Positions 9,144-17,913 are shown, numbered from the stretch's first letter. The stretch: DNA of 64,000 nucleotides from DTFZ01 sp050260375 (GCA_050260375.1 JBLNCA010000030.1:6082-70081), one strand, 5' to 3'. Program-made: numbers and translations. Notes: generated by a model from the sequence alone, not told the origin.

Positions 9144-9728
9144 ATGCTTAAAAAACTCGCCTTTTTCATCCGTATTATAACGGTCGCGCCGTTTATGGCG
9201 CTAGTAATGCTGCTCGTGCTGCACTTTCGCGATCCGGGATTCTTCGGCGACGCGGTTGAGTTAATACTGATGGCGTTTTTTCTCGTCGTGCTGCCGCTGC
9301 TCGCTTATCCGCTGCAACCGCTGATAAAGCCTTATAAAGATAAGGGACGCGACGGGCAGCGCACGCTCGCGATGATATTTGCCGTATCGGGATACGTGCT
9401 CGGCTGCATATTCGCGGCTGTATTAAGCGCGCCTGAAAACGTGCTAACAATATATGTGTCATACCTGCTGTCCGGAGCTTTTATAATGCTTGTCAACAAG
9501 CTGCTGCATTTTAAGGCGAGCGGCCACGCCTGCGGCATAACGGGGCCTTTCGCTCTGCTCGTGTACTTCGGGCATAGCTGCGGATATATTATAGGATTGC
9601 CCGTGCTCGCCGCCGCGTGGATTTCCAGCGTATATATGAAGCGCCACACGAATGCGCAGTTTATCGCCGGCGCAGCCATACCTCTTTGCGTGCTGGGCAT
9701 GATAATGCTATTCAAATCCATCGTCTGA
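9144..9728 (+). CDS. integral membrane protein of unknown function
   Basis: A 194-aa protein made almost wholly of about six hydrophobic segments with a short charged loop KPYKDKGRDGQR (about residues 61-72). The size, the small C-terminal loop and the mid-chain HACGITGPFALLVYFGHS recall bacterial PAP2-like or phosphatase-related membrane proteins, but I see no complete phosphatase motif set. It is coupled to the DegV gene 6 bp upstream. Function unassigned. Confidence 0.7.
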   Translation: MLKKLAFFIRIITVAPFMALVMLLVLHFRDPGFFGDAVELILMAFFLVVLPLLAYPLQPLIKPYKDKGRDGQRTLAMIFAVSGYVLGCIFAAVLSAPENVLTIYVSYLLSGAFIMLVNKLLHFKASGHACGITGPFALLVYFGHSCGYIIGLPVLAAAWISSVYMKRHTNAQFIAGAAIPLCVLGMIMLFKSIV

Positions 9729-9748
9729 GCCAATATGCCCCCCATGCA

Positions 9749-10515
9749 TCAAGTTAATATTTGTAGGGAACGGCCTCCTTGTATTCCAAAAGGGTATGTG
9801 CCCTCCCGAGAAAAGACATCAGCGGGCGGGTGCGGAGACCCGCCCCTACGAACGGAATAGCAATATCTGCGTGTGTAGGGGTGGTCTTCCACGCCCTCCC
9901 GCAATGCATCCATGCCCTCTCGAAGGAATGCACGCCTCTCGAGTTTAATCAATGTGCGGGCGTCCAAAGGACACCCCAACGATATGAAAGAAACGTCAGC
10001 ACGTGTAGGGGTGACCTGTGGTCGTTCGAATGTGGAGCAGAAGGGCAAAAACACCCTATCGGCGCTTTGCGCCACTTCCCCTACCGGGGTCCCGGCGAAC
10101 ATAGTTCGCTGGGGTGGGTAAAAGGGGAAGCATTGATTTAATCACACCTTTGGGCGCTTATACCGGTATTACATCTGATATAGGCTCCCCTGTTAGGGGA
10201 GCTGTCGCCGCAGGCGACTGAAGGGTGTCCAAAGCCGCTGATAGGTTAAGCAGCGGGCGCGTGCGGAAACCCGCCCCTACGATATGTAAAAAGCGTCTGC
10301 ACACGTAGGGGCGGTCTTTGACCGCCAGAAACGGAGTGTGCAGGGTATGTTTGTTACACCTCATCCGGCGCTACGCGCCACCTTCTCCTCAAGGGGAAGG
10401 CTATATTTCATTCGCTTCGCACCGCTTCCTCTGCCCATAATAGTCGCCTGCCTCACTACCGTTCGGCATCCGCCTGCTTTTACGAGAGGAAAAACGAAAA
10501 AGCTGCCGTCTGTAA
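9749..10515. repeat. gene-free cluster of miniature palindromic repeats
   Basis: About 770 bp without a convincing gene. It holds several short GC-rich palindromes of the CCCCTAC/GTAGGGG type: 9822-9851, 9874-9900, around 10012, 10253-10281 and 10303-10326. It also has an inverted repeat with arms CTCCCCT and AGGGGAG followed by GTCGCCGCAGGCGAC (10181-10227), and CATCCGGCGCTACGCGCC followed by CTTCTCC...AGGGGAAGG (10357-10401). Arms are in both orientations. It resembles nests of non-autonomous repeats found between clostridial genes. Short open frames here only translate the repeats. Confidence 0.65.
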
Positions 10516-12381
10516 CTAATGTTCTTTTTCGCTCAGCAATTTCAGCGGCTCTTCCTTAAGGTTGCCGCGTATTGCCGCAAACGCTATTATATGTGCGACC
10601 GGTATTACGCAGGCGCCGACAAGGTATGTTGGTCCCGCGGCCGCCGAAATCTCGGCAGCAGCTTCAAGGTTGTCGTCGGCGGTGTTTGCCCAATCGCTGT
10701 ATGTAGTGTCGAACGCCTCCTCCGCTCGCGGCGCATTCATGGCCCTGACTGCCCAGCCGGTAAGAGCGTTGCTTGCGGCGGCGCCCGCAATATAAGCGGG
10801 TATGACTATCACGAGTATCCCCAAGAGCAAAGATATGGTGCACAGCGCTTTGCTTAAACCGAGCGAGCGCTCAATGGCTGTGCGCCTGCGCTGCCTGGTA
10901 ATGAACAGGTTGCAGAACAGCATTATCACGAACAGCGTAGTCACCGCCCCGACAGTGAACATGAGTATCGCCATGCTTTTCATCTCGTCAAGCCCGGCCT
11001 TTATCTTTGAATAGCCCCTGTCGTAAAACTTTATCTCCAGATCGTCCACGCCCTGCGCTTCCCACGCCGCCATGAATTTGTCTATCGTGCCGTTGGGTAT
11101 CTGGAACGAGGTGGAGTGTCCCTCCATATAAGGACTGGCAAACATAATATTGTTTTCGTCGCTGTTCCTTACGGACGCCGACGGTATGATAACGGCGTTC
11201 CCTCCCAGCGTATACGGCGAGTATTCGTACGCCGCAGTGACGTCGTATATGCCGACTATACTGTAAACGTCGTTTGCAAACACAGAATATGCTTCGCCTT
11301 TGGCATTGAGACAGACTCTATGGCTGCCGGATTGTCCGTCTGGATTAAAAAACGTACTGGACGGGGCGCTGTAATCCGCATATATAAGCGGAAGACGCAG
11401 CTGAGAGCCGATAGCAAGACCGTTCTTTTCCGCAAAATCTTTGGATACGAGGCAGACATACTCGCCGTTTGCATATTCTTCGTCTGTTATATCCCGTCCT
11501 TCTATCACCCGCGCATCGCCGTTGAAGAACGGCATCAGCAGCTTAGTGAAGTTTGTCGGTATGACGGGAATGGTGTGCCATAACGACTTTTTACAGAAGC
11601 TTATAAAGAAGCTTATAAATTCGAGCCAGGCCTTGCCCTTGGGCGTATCATAAAAACCGTCTGTCACTTCGTCCCACGGGATTTGCGTATCTATCGCGCT
11701 TTCGATGCGTTTTCCGTCTTTAGACCGCTGCGATATTTGGACACCCCACGGAGTATATTCGAGGTACTCTTCGTATCCTTTATGCGATTTATACAACGAC
11801 AAGCCGACGATATACTTTTTACCCGCATAAAGCTTATACGTCTTTTCTTCGTTATGGTTGCAAAACATAATTTCGTGGCCGACGAGCATCTGACGGCCCA
11901 TCAATACTTTCGTTATCGTTACGAGTACAGGATCGCCCGTTTCGCAGTCCTTTTTTGGCTGTATCTCGGCTATAAGGAAGTAGTCTTCTAATGTTCCTGC
12001 GGTAAGAATATCTGTGACTACGTTGTAACTTGAGTCGTACGCGCAGTAATACGGGCGCTTTTCGGGCCTGCGGATATAATTCGCTCCCGGAAAGTCGAGC
12101 ACGGATATGGGAACGGGGTCTCCCTGCCGCGGAGAAGTAGAGTAGATATATTCTTTAAGCTCGGCGTCCCATAAGCCCCAAGTCTCCATCGACGTCGCTT
12201 TTTGCTCCACCGTGCCTATAGTCACGAACGAGCTTTCAAGGCGCCGCATGTTTTCATTCGCTGTAGACCAAAGGCTGAAGCCGAGCATCAGAAAGGTTAC
12301 GGTGAGTATGAGCAGCACGAAAAAGAAGAGCGTCTTAACTGGCGTTCGCATGAGCTGTTTTATGCTGCTTATAGCGACCAT
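10516..12381 (-). CDS. FtsX/MacB-type ABC transporter permease (large)
   Basis: A 621-aa permease. One membrane helix lies near the N-terminus (about 17-37), followed by a roughly 430-residue extracytoplasmic domain and three C-terminal helices (about 480-500, 525-550 and 590-610), the FtsX/MacB pattern. These systems move or release substrates at the envelope, often lipoproteins, peptides or antibiotics, by mechanotransmission rather than classic transport. It follows the ATPase gene by 16 bp and is the third gene of the set; the other permease is smaller. Substrate unknown. Confidence 0.8.
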   Translation of the reverse strand: MVAISSIKQLMRTPVKTLFFFVLLILTVTFLMLGFSLWSTANENMRRLESSFVTIGTVEQKATSMETWGLWDAELKEYIYSTSPRQGDPVPISVLDFPGANYIRRPEKRPYYCAYDSSYNVVTDILTAGTLEDYFLIAEIQPKKDCETGDPVLVTITKVLMGRQMLVGHEIMFCNHNEEKTYKLYAGKKYIVGLSLYKSHKGYEEYLEYTPWGVQISQRSKDGKRIESAIDTQIPWDEVTDGFYDTPKGKAWLEFISFFISFCKKSLWHTIPVIPTNFTKLLMPFFNGDARVIEGRDITDEEYANGEYVCLVSKDFAEKNGLAIGSQLRLPLIYADYSAPSSTFFNPDGQSGSHRVCLNAKGEAYSVFANDVYSIVGIYDVTAAYEYSPYTLGGNAVIIPSASVRNSDENNIMFASPYMEGHSTSFQIPNGTIDKFMAAWEAQGVDDLEIKFYDRGYSKIKAGLDEMKSMAILMFTVGAVTTLFVIMLFCNLFITRQRRRTAIERSLGLSKALCTISLLLGILVIVIPAYIAGAAASNALTGWAVRAMNAPRAEEAFDTTYSDWANTADDNLEAAAEISAAAGPTYLVGACVIPVAHIIAFAAIRGNLKEEPLKLLSEKEH

Positions 12382-12397
12382 ACAGGCCCTCCCTTCT

Positions 12398-13069
12398 CTA
12401 CTGCGCTTGCATTACTCCGTCGCTCAATACAAAGACTTTGTCCGCCTCGGAATACACATACTCGTTGTGCGTTACGACTATTGCCGACAGCGAGCGCTCG
12501 TGCGCGAGCGTCTTTATCAGCTCCACCACCATCTTTTCGTTCGCGGAATCCAGATTGCCCGTCGGCTCGTCCGCCAGCAGCAGCTTTCCGCCCGCGCCTA
12601 TTGCCCTTGCTATAGCCACGCGCTGCTGCTCGCCTCCGCTGAGCATCTGCGGAAACTTGCGGTGCATTTCTTCTCCGATGCCTACTTCGCACAGCAGCTT
12701 CGCCGCCGCAGCCGCGGCTTCGCGCCGCTTCCTGCCTTGCAGCTCCATCGGGTACATTACGTTCTCCAGCGCGGTGAGCAGCGGGAACAGGTTGTACGAT
12801 TGGTAGATTACCGAAGCGGTGTCGCGCCTGTAACGGTTGCGGTCTATGGTTTTAAGGCTTTTGCCGTTATAGAATATATCGCCTTGCGTGGGAACGTCGA
12901 GCCCCGCAAGCAGCGAGAGAAGCGTGCTCTTTCCGCTGCCCGAGCGTCCGGTTATCGCGTAAAAGCTTCCCTCCTCGAAAGAGCAGCTTACATGCTTTAA
13001 CGCCTCCACGCGCTGATACCTGCTTATATACGTATAGCTTACATCCTCGGCGGCAAGAATCGTACTCAT
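12398..13069 (-). CDS. ABC transporter ATP-binding protein (LolD/MacB type)
   Basis: A 223-aa ATPase of normal LolD length. Walker A is ITGRSGSGKSTLL, the signature is LSGGEQQRVAIARAI, and Walker B is LLADEPTGNLDS; the VIYQSYNLFPLLTALENV Q-loop is typical of the MacB/LolD family. It lies between two FtsX-type permeases (9 bp after one, 16 bp before the other), so the three probably make one heterodimeric permease complex. Confidence 0.9.
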   Translation of the reverse strand: MSTILAAEDVSYTYISRYQRVEALKHVSCSFEEGSFYAITGRSGSGKSTLLSLLAGLDVPTQGDIFYNGKSLKTIDRNRYRRDTASVIYQSYNLFPLLTALENVMYPMELQGRKRREAAAAAAKLLCEVGIGEEMHRKFPQMLSGGEQQRVAIARAIGAGGKLLLADEPTGNLDSANEKMVVELIKTLAHERSLSAIVVTHNEYVYSEADKVFVLSDGVMQAQ

Positions 13070-13078
13070 ACAGCCTCC

Positions 13079-14305
13079 TTATACTTCCACTTTAACCAGC
13101 CCCGACATCGCCGTCCGTCTGCTTATTTTAAAAGCCGCGCCGGTAATGCCGAGCATGAAGCTTGCAATAAACAGCAGCGCTACAGGCAGCGCCCTTAAAT
13201 CCGTAAAGCCCGTAAATATTGCCGAACAGCACGTCCCGAGCACGGCGCCGGCTAATCCGAGAACCGCGAATTCCAGGAACATTATCGCGATACAGGCTGC
13301 CCGGCTTGTTCCCAAAGTGCGCATAATAACTATATCAGCCCGCCTGTTTTGCATCAGAAGGTACGACACGGCATATCCGGTAAGCGCTATAACGGCAAAC
13401 ACTACGGGAGCAAACGCGTAAAGCAGCGTAAGGCTGCTTTTTAAACGCGTCGCCGTTTTTATGAACGTCTCGTCCTTCACTCTGAGCGCTATTCCGGCAA
13501 CCGAATAATCTGAAACCGGATCGACGGGCAGCATAAAGCACTTTTTCATAGCCGCCTTGAACGCGTTTAAGTTCATCGGGTCGGAAACGGTAAACCTTGC
13601 TGAGTCGTAATAAAAGCTTTCGCCCGCCTCAAGAAATTTTTCCTTCGCCCATTCAATGGGGCAAAGTATATCCGTCATGCTCAAGTCCTCCACCGATGCG
13701 GAGGAAGATATGCTGCCCACGATAAGCAGGCTGCATGAGCCCAACGGCACGTATATGAACGTTTCGGTCGACGAGTCGTATTGATAGCCATAGAGGTTTA
13801 TGGCAATGGTATCGCCGACAACGAGATCGTTTTTCTGCAGGAATAACTCGTCCGCTATACACAGTGCGTCCTTCCCGTGAAGAAACCCTATATCGACCGT
13901 GTTTTTCAGCTTTAGATTTCTGTCTTTATAGTTCGGAACGGCTTTTATATCGTTGACGCAGCGTATTTGAATATTTTTGAAAGCGTCCTTCTCGTCCGGC
14001 ATAGAGGAAAAATTTGCGGCCATCCGCGTAGAATAGTAAAGGTCTTTCGCAAAACCCGAATTTTTGATTTTACCAATCATCTGCTCGCTTATTATTAGTC
14101 CTACCACCTGAGAGCCGTTATGGTTCTCTATGCGCGCGGTGACGGGCAGTTCCCGCGGCAGGTTATCATACTGGCTTTGATTCGTTACTATACTGCCTGC
14201 GTATATAAATACAAAAAAGACGACGAGCAAAGAGATAAACACAACGAGTATGCCTTTTTGCTTATGCCGCTTTATATTCAGCATAGCTGTATTGAAGCAG
14301 AACAT
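13079..14305 (-). CDS. FtsX/MacB-type ABC transporter permease (small)
   Basis: A 408-aa protein with an N-terminal helix (about 15-38), a periplasm-side domain and three C-terminal helices (about 285-310, 335-360 and 370-395). It fits the FtsX-like permease pattern. It is the first gene of the three-gene minus-strand operon with the LolD-type ATPase 9 bp downstream and a 621-aa permease after it. No histidine kinase or regulator pair is next to it, unlike many bacitracin-type systems, so the substrate stays open. Confidence 0.8.
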   Translation of the reverse strand: MFCFNTAMLNIKRHKQKGILVVFISLLVVFFVFIYAGSIVTNQSQYDNLPRELPVTARIENHNGSQVVGLIISEQMIGKIKNSGFAKDLYYSTRMAANFSSMPDEKDAFKNIQIRCVNDIKAVPNYKDRNLKLKNTVDIGFLHGKDALCIADELFLQKNDLVVGDTIAINLYGYQYDSSTETFIYVPLGSCSLLIVGSISSSASVEDLSMTDILCPIEWAKEKFLEAGESFYYDSARFTVSDPMNLNAFKAAMKKCFMLPVDPVSDYSVAGIALRVKDETFIKTATRLKSSLTLLYAFAPVVFAVIALTGYAVSYLLMQNRRADIVIMRTLGTSRAACIAIMFLEFAVLGLAGAVLGTCCSAIFTGFTDLRALPVALLFIASFMLGITGAAFKISRRTAMSGLVKVEV

Positions 14306-14791
14306 CGCTTTCGCCTTTCAATAATTTTTCTTATTGCCGCACAATTTTCACGTTGATCTCGCAGCTTGCCGGGGTACCGATTATCACCCCATGTTTAAAG
14401 CGCCGGGACGCCCGCGCTTTTCCGTTGACTTTGTGTTATGGGAGGTATCACACAAAAACTCTTTGTCTTTGCAGGAAAAATGAAGCTGCAGAAAAGCGCA
14501 TAAACCTGCTAACCTTACATTACCAATACAGTATTAAGTGTACAAGACGACGAAATTAAGATATCCTGCACTTATTTGACAGGTATTACGCGCGCTCAAT
14601 AACAGTAGTACATTTTTAACGTCTATTATTTAATATACGATTACCCGGGGCTTAAGAAGAAATTTACGGGCATATGAAATCCGGCATATCTGGCCGTGCG
14701 AATGCCGATATTATCATATAAAGCGGCTTTAGCAAGGCATTTTAATCAACTTGACGGAAATGCTTTTGATTTGCTATACTGTCAATGCTTT
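14306..14791. other. upstream region of the ABC operon and tRNA-Ser, no gene seen
   Basis: About 490 bp, AT-rich, between the ABC permease start and tRNA-Ser. The frames on both strands are short and lack family resemblance. It must hold the promoter of the minus-strand ABC operon and of the plus-strand tRNA. TTGCTATACTGTC about 20 bp before the tRNA could supply its -10 (TATACT). Confidence 0.4.
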
Positions 14792-14879
14792 GGAGAGATG
14801 TCTGAGCGGTTGAAAGTGCCGGTCTTGAAAACCGGTGTTGCGCAAGCAACCGTGGGTTCGAATCCCACTCTCTCCGCCA
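14792..14879 (+). tRNA. tRNA-Ser (anticodon UGA), CCA encoded
   Basis: 88 nt. The acceptor stem GGAGAGA pairs with TCTCTCC, the discriminator is G and CCA is in the DNA. The anticodon arm is CCGGT-CTTGAAA-ACCGG, giving anticodon TGA for UCA codons. A long variable arm (GTTGCGCAAGCAAC) marks it as serine. The T arm GTGGG-TTCGAAT-CCCAC is intact. Its last 16-19 bases reappear twice downstream. Confidence 0.97.
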
Positions 14880-14886
14880 TTAAAAA

Positions 14887-14916
14887 CCGACGCCCAAAAA
14901 GGGCGGCGGTTTTTTA
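14887..14916 (+). terminator. Rho-independent terminator after tRNA-Ser
   Basis: Stem CCGACGCCC against GGGCGGCGG, one mismatch, loop of A residues, then a run of seven T. It begins 8 bp after the CCA end of the tRNA. Confidence 0.8.
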
Positions 14917-14928
14917 ATTCTGAGAGTG

Positions 14929-15065
14929 GGATTCGAAGCGAGTGTTAAAGAAATGAGCCTGTGGCTCATTTCTAGCGAGACGGGTTCCACGGTATTACAA
15001 ATATCATAAAAACAAACTGCACGGGCAGTAAGTTGCTGAAAGTAGAAGACCCACTCTCTCCGCCA
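14929..15065 (+). repeat. 137-bp direct repeat, copy 1, closing with the tRNA-Ser 3' end
   Basis: It begins GGATTCGAAGCGAG and holds a perfect hairpin with 10-base arms GAAATGAGCC and GGCTCATTTC. It contains GCGAGACGGGTTCCACGG and CTGCACGGGCAGTAAGTTGC and ends CCCACTCTCTCCGCCA. Just outside its left end, GAGAGTGGG (14922-14930) is the reverse complement of CCCACTCTC at its right end, so the unit has inverted termini. Copy 2 is at 16317-16453. Confidence 0.85.
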
Positions 15066-15119
15066 AATAAGGACTTAAGAATTAAACAATTCTTATCCTT
15101 ATATTTACTTAAATAAAAT

Positions 15120-15144
15120 AAAAAGCTCTAAATCAGGGCTTTTT
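15120..15144 (+). terminator. terminator-like hairpin in the gap after the first repeat
   Basis: A 10-bp stem AAAAAGCTCT/AGGGCTTTTT, loop of five, T-run inside the stem and after it. It could stop transcription running in from the tRNA before the orphan gene; it may work in both directions. Confidence 0.65.
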
Positions 15145-15490
15145 CTATATTGACTTTTCAATATTTCGATAATGCATGTACATTTCCTTTTTTGTTGATA
15201 TAGAAATAATTAATTGTAACGTTTACGAACACCTTAGCAATAGCAACAATTTAACAGTATAGGATAATTATTATAAATAACTTCATAGTATCTATAGATT
15301 TTTCAGAAGTCTACTTTCACATATTTGTCTTCAATAATTCTTTTTTGTATGTCGTTTAAAGTACATTGCAAGATTTTCATTTGGGATATATTCTAATCGT
15401 GACGGGACTAATTATAAAGGATAAAAGTGTAATTGACATTACGTATAAACCATTGTGATTAACTAAATATATAAAAAATAAGGAGATTAT
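15145..15490. other. AT-rich leader of the orphan gene
   Basis: About 345 bp, far more AT-rich than the chromosome around it, with no open frame that looks real. It should hold the promoter of the gene at 15491. AAGGAG lies 8 bases before the ATG, a good ribosome site. Confidence 0.45.
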
Positions 15491-16222
15491 ATGTACGAAA
15501 TTATTGATACGATTATGAGGTATTTTGGTAATGATGGAACCCTGCAATGTATTGGAGCAAGAGAAGCGGCGCAAGAAATAATAAATGCTCTCTCCCAAGG
15601 TGAAAGACACCTAGGTGAAGCCCCAGATCTGGCTATTCTATTTAATGACAAGTGTATAGCCATTGAGCACTTTGAGTTTGACTGTTATAGAAATAGTCGT
15701 AGAGGCAGTGAATATCGTATTGAAGATGCTCGGATTGACAGAGGTTTACAAGCATTGCCATCATCTCCGGAGGGTGTGTTTTTTCACGATGAAATAAAAG
15801 GGGTGAGTTCTTACGAGCAATATATTAAGAATGTTTCTGAGATTTTTAATTACCACTACCTTAAAATACCTAATTATAAGAGAAATTTAATTAACAATGG
15901 CGTGATAAAGATGACTACTCCGGTAAAAATAGTTTTTCTTATTGAAGATGTATCACCTTTAGGAACACTGATGTACGACGGGAATAATTCGATACCAGTA
16001 CTTCTCGCTCGGAGTAGAGAATTTATTGAGCTTATGAGAACATGTCCTAATGTCGATTATGTTATTGCCTGTTCGAGTGTAGACTCTGAGAAATTTATTT
16101 GGCTGATATGTAAAGAAAATCTTGATGATTATGAGCGAAATTCTCTGGACTATGCCCACATGGATTTTATTGAAATGACTCCGCAAGTAACGGGATTTAA
16201 CATTGAAATTCCAAGAGACTAG
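15491..16222 (+). CDS. orphan AT-rich cargo protein at the tRNA-Ser site, function unknown
   Basis: A 243-aa soluble protein that I do not recognise. Its base composition is clearly lower in G+C than its neighbours and its codon use is different, which suggests transfer. The segment PDLAILFNDKCIAIEHFEFD (residues 45-64) has the spacing of a PD-(D/E)xK nuclease core (D46, then E59 after two beta strands), but the lysine is replaced (E-H-F), so a nuclease role is only a guess. The rest is mixed alpha/beta without repeats or membrane segments. It is the only gene between the two 137-bp repeats. A single-gene defence or toxin-like cargo is possible. Confidence 0.7.
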   Translation: MYEIIDTIMRYFGNDGTLQCIGAREAAQEIINALSQGERHLGEAPDLAILFNDKCIAIEHFEFDCYRNSRRGSEYRIEDARIDRGLQALPSSPEGVFFHDEIKGVSSYEQYIKNVSEIFNYHYLKIPNYKRNLINNGVIKMTTPVKIVFLIEDVSPLGTLMYDGNNSIPVLLARSREFIELMRTCPNVDYVIACSSVDSEKFIWLICKENLDDYERNSLDYAHMDFIEMTPQVTGFNIEIPRD

Positions 16223-16316
16223 TTCAAAGGCTGTAACCACCTTACGGAATCCCTGTGCCATATATATGAATATAATTCGTTTGTATTAATACCACTGGCT
16301 TTTAATTTTAAGAGAA

Positions 16317-16453
16317 GGATTCGAAGCGAGCGTTAAAGAAATGAGCCTATGGCTCATTTCTAGCGAGACGGGTTCCACGGCATTACAAAGCTCGAAATAA
16401 TAAACTGCACGGGCAGTAAGTTGCGGAAAGCTGAAATCCCACTCTCTCCGCCA
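16317..16453 (+). repeat. 137-bp direct repeat, copy 2, closing with the tRNA-Ser 3' end
   Basis: The same length as copy 1 and highly similar: GGATTCGAAGCGAG at the left, the identical 10-base hairpin arms GAAATGAGCC and GGCTCATTTC, and the same GGGTTCCACGG and GCACGGGCAGTAAGTTGC blocks. It ends AATCCCACTCTCTCCGCCA, which equals the last 19 bases of tRNA-Ser. The inner part between the blocks has diverged more than the ends. Confidence 0.85.
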
Positions 16454-16492
16454 TACACACCCCATCATGTCTTTAGACTTGCCGGGGGCCCC
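16454..16492. repeat. dispersed hairpin repeat (single copy)
   Basis: TACACACCCC, a stem of CCCCATCATGTC with GACTTGCCGGGG (imperfect), then GGCCCC. It belongs to the family at 7246, 19795 and 28791. It touches the end of the tRNA-derived repeat and lies downstream of the minus-strand metY gene. Confidence 0.7.
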
Positions 16493-16570
16493 ATAAAAAA
16501 GCCAATGTCCAAATGGCATCGGCTGAAACGGCGGCCTGATAGCCGCAGAATATAACTTTTATCTGCAAAC

Positions 16571-17857
16571 TTAATTTTTAAACGCCTGCTCAAGGTCGGC
16601 TATTATATCGTCGATATGCTCCGTGCCTACGGAAAGCCGGATCGTGTTAGGCTTAATGCCCTGGTCAAGCAGCTCTTCTTCACTCAGCTGTGAATGCGTC
16701 GTACTCGCGGGATGTATCACCAGCGACTTTACGTCGGCAACGTTGGCCAGCAGCGAGAACAGCTTGAGTTTTTCAGTAAATTCCCTTGCCTCCTTAGCGC
16801 TTCCTTTCAGCTCGAACGTGAATATCGACCCCGCGCCTTTCGGAAAATACTTTTTATACAGCGAGTTATACGGGCTTTCGGGCAGCGACGGGTGATTGAC
16901 GCGCTCTACCTTCGGGTGTTTGCTTAAATACTGCACGACTTTAAGCGCGTTTTCCACATGGCGTTCAACGCGTAAAGACAGCGTTTCCAGCCCCTGAAGA
17001 AACAAAAACGAGTTAAACGGACTTAAAGCCGCGCCCATGTCGCGAAGCAGCGTAACGCGCGCTTTTATTATATATGCCGGCGCGCCGACTGCCTCGTAAA
17101 AGCGTATGCCGTGATAGCTCGGATTAGGTTCGGTCAGAGAAGGAAATTTGCCTGAAGCCGCCCAATCGAACTTCCCTGCGTCAACGATTACGCCGCCGAT
17201 GGACGTGCCATGCCCGCCTATAAACTTTGTCGCAGAGTGCACGACGATATCCGCTCCGTATTCTATCGGGCGCAAAAGATACGGCGTAGTGAACGTATTG
17301 TCTATAACCAGGGGTATTCCATGCTTATGCGCAATATCGGCAACTTCTTCAACGTCGATTACGCTCGAATTAGGGTTTCCGAGGCTTTCGATAAACAGCG
17401 CCTTCGTGTTCGGCTGAATAGCTCTTTCAAAACTTCCGGGCTCGTCCGGGTCCACAAACGTCACATCGATGCCGAAGTCCTTGAAAGTATTCGCAAAGAG
17501 GTTGTACGTGCCGCCGTACAATGTTTTTGCCGATACGATGTGGTCCCCTGAGTGCGCGATGTTCTGTACCGCATACGTAACGGCCGCCGAGCCGCTCGAA
17601 AGCGCCAAAGCGCCGACGCCGCCCTCAAGCGCTGCTATGCGTTTTTCAAAAACGTCGGTTGTCGGGTTCATTATGCGGGTATAGATATTGCCGGGTTCCG
17701 TAAGCGCAAATCGCGCGGCGGCAGACGCCGAACTTGGGAAGACATAAGAGGTCGTCTGGTAAATCGGTACGGCCCTTGCGTCTGTTGCCGGATCGGGAGT
17801 CTCCTGCCCTGCGTGTATCTGCAGAGTTTCAAATCGTAACTTCCTTTCTTCTGACAT
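16571..17857 (-). CDS. metY: O-acetylhomoserine sulfhydrylase (aminocarboxypropyltransferase)
   Basis: A 428-aa PLP enzyme of the Cys/Met family that makes homocysteine from O-acetylhomoserine and sulfide. The start RFETLQIHAGQETPDPAT and the extended length (about 425 aa instead of about 380) are typical of MetY rather than MetB. The PLP lysine is in HSATKFIGGHG; YTRIMNPTTDVFEKR is the substrate loop. It has its own promoter (17914-17942) with an operator-like palindrome just downstream, and follows an Rrf2 regulator gene. MetA at 28908, with Glu111, can supply the O-acetylhomoserine. Confidence 0.93.
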   Translation of the reverse strand: MSEERKLRFETLQIHAGQETPDPATDARAVPIYQTTSYVFPSSASAAARFALTEPGNIYTRIMNPTTDVFEKRIAALEGGVGALALSSGSAAVTYAVQNIAHSGDHIVSAKTLYGGTYNLFANTFKDFGIDVTFVDPDEPGSFERAIQPNTKALFIESLGNPNSSVIDVEEVADIAHKHGIPLVIDNTFTTPYLLRPIEYGADIVVHSATKFIGGHGTSIGGVIVDAGKFDWAASGKFPSLTEPNPSYHGIRFYEAVGAPAYIIKARVTLLRDMGAALSPFNSFLFLQGLETLSLRVERHVENALKVVQYLSKHPKVERVNHPSLPESPYNSLYKKYFPKGAGSIFTFELKGSAKEAREFTEKLKLFSLLANVADVKSLVIHPASTTHSQLSEEELLDQGIKPNTIRLSVGTEHIDDIIADLEQAFKN

Positions 17858-17883
17858 AGGGGTTATGCTCCTTATAACATATT

Positions 17884-17906
17884 ATTCATATAATTTATGT
17901 ATGAAT
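17884..17906. promoter_or_regulatory. palindromic operator of the sulfur regulon at metY
   Basis: ATTCATA-N9-TATGAAT, a perfect 7-9-7 inverted repeat lying 7 bp past the -10 box of the metY promoter. It is the best copy of a motif also found at 19665, 23181, 24327, 24406 and 31853. A repressor bound here would block transcription start or early elongation. Confidence 0.7.
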
Positions 17907-17913
17907 TAGCTAT

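Larger units (their letters stand above)
14880..16453 (+). mobile_element. putative tandem insertions at the 3' end of tRNA-Ser
   Basis: Two units follow the tRNA, each ending with a copy of its 3' end (CCCACTCTCTCCGCCA). Unit 1 (14880-15065) has no gene. Unit 2 (15066-16453) carries one AT-rich gene. Each unit closes with the same 137-bp module (14929-15065 and 16317-16453). Repetition of the tRNA 3' end as an integration boundary is the normal sign of site-specific insertion in tRNA genes. No integrase is present, so the element, if real, is non-autonomous or decayed. Confidence 0.55.

Noticed and set aside
9749..10364. Several short open frames in the repeat cluster
   Set aside because: They translate GC-rich palindromes, overlap on both strands and have no family resemblance.
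14880..16453. Integrase or transposase in the tRNA-Ser region
   Set aside because: No frame there resembles a tyrosine or serine recombinase or a transposase; the only real gene is the orphan at 15491.
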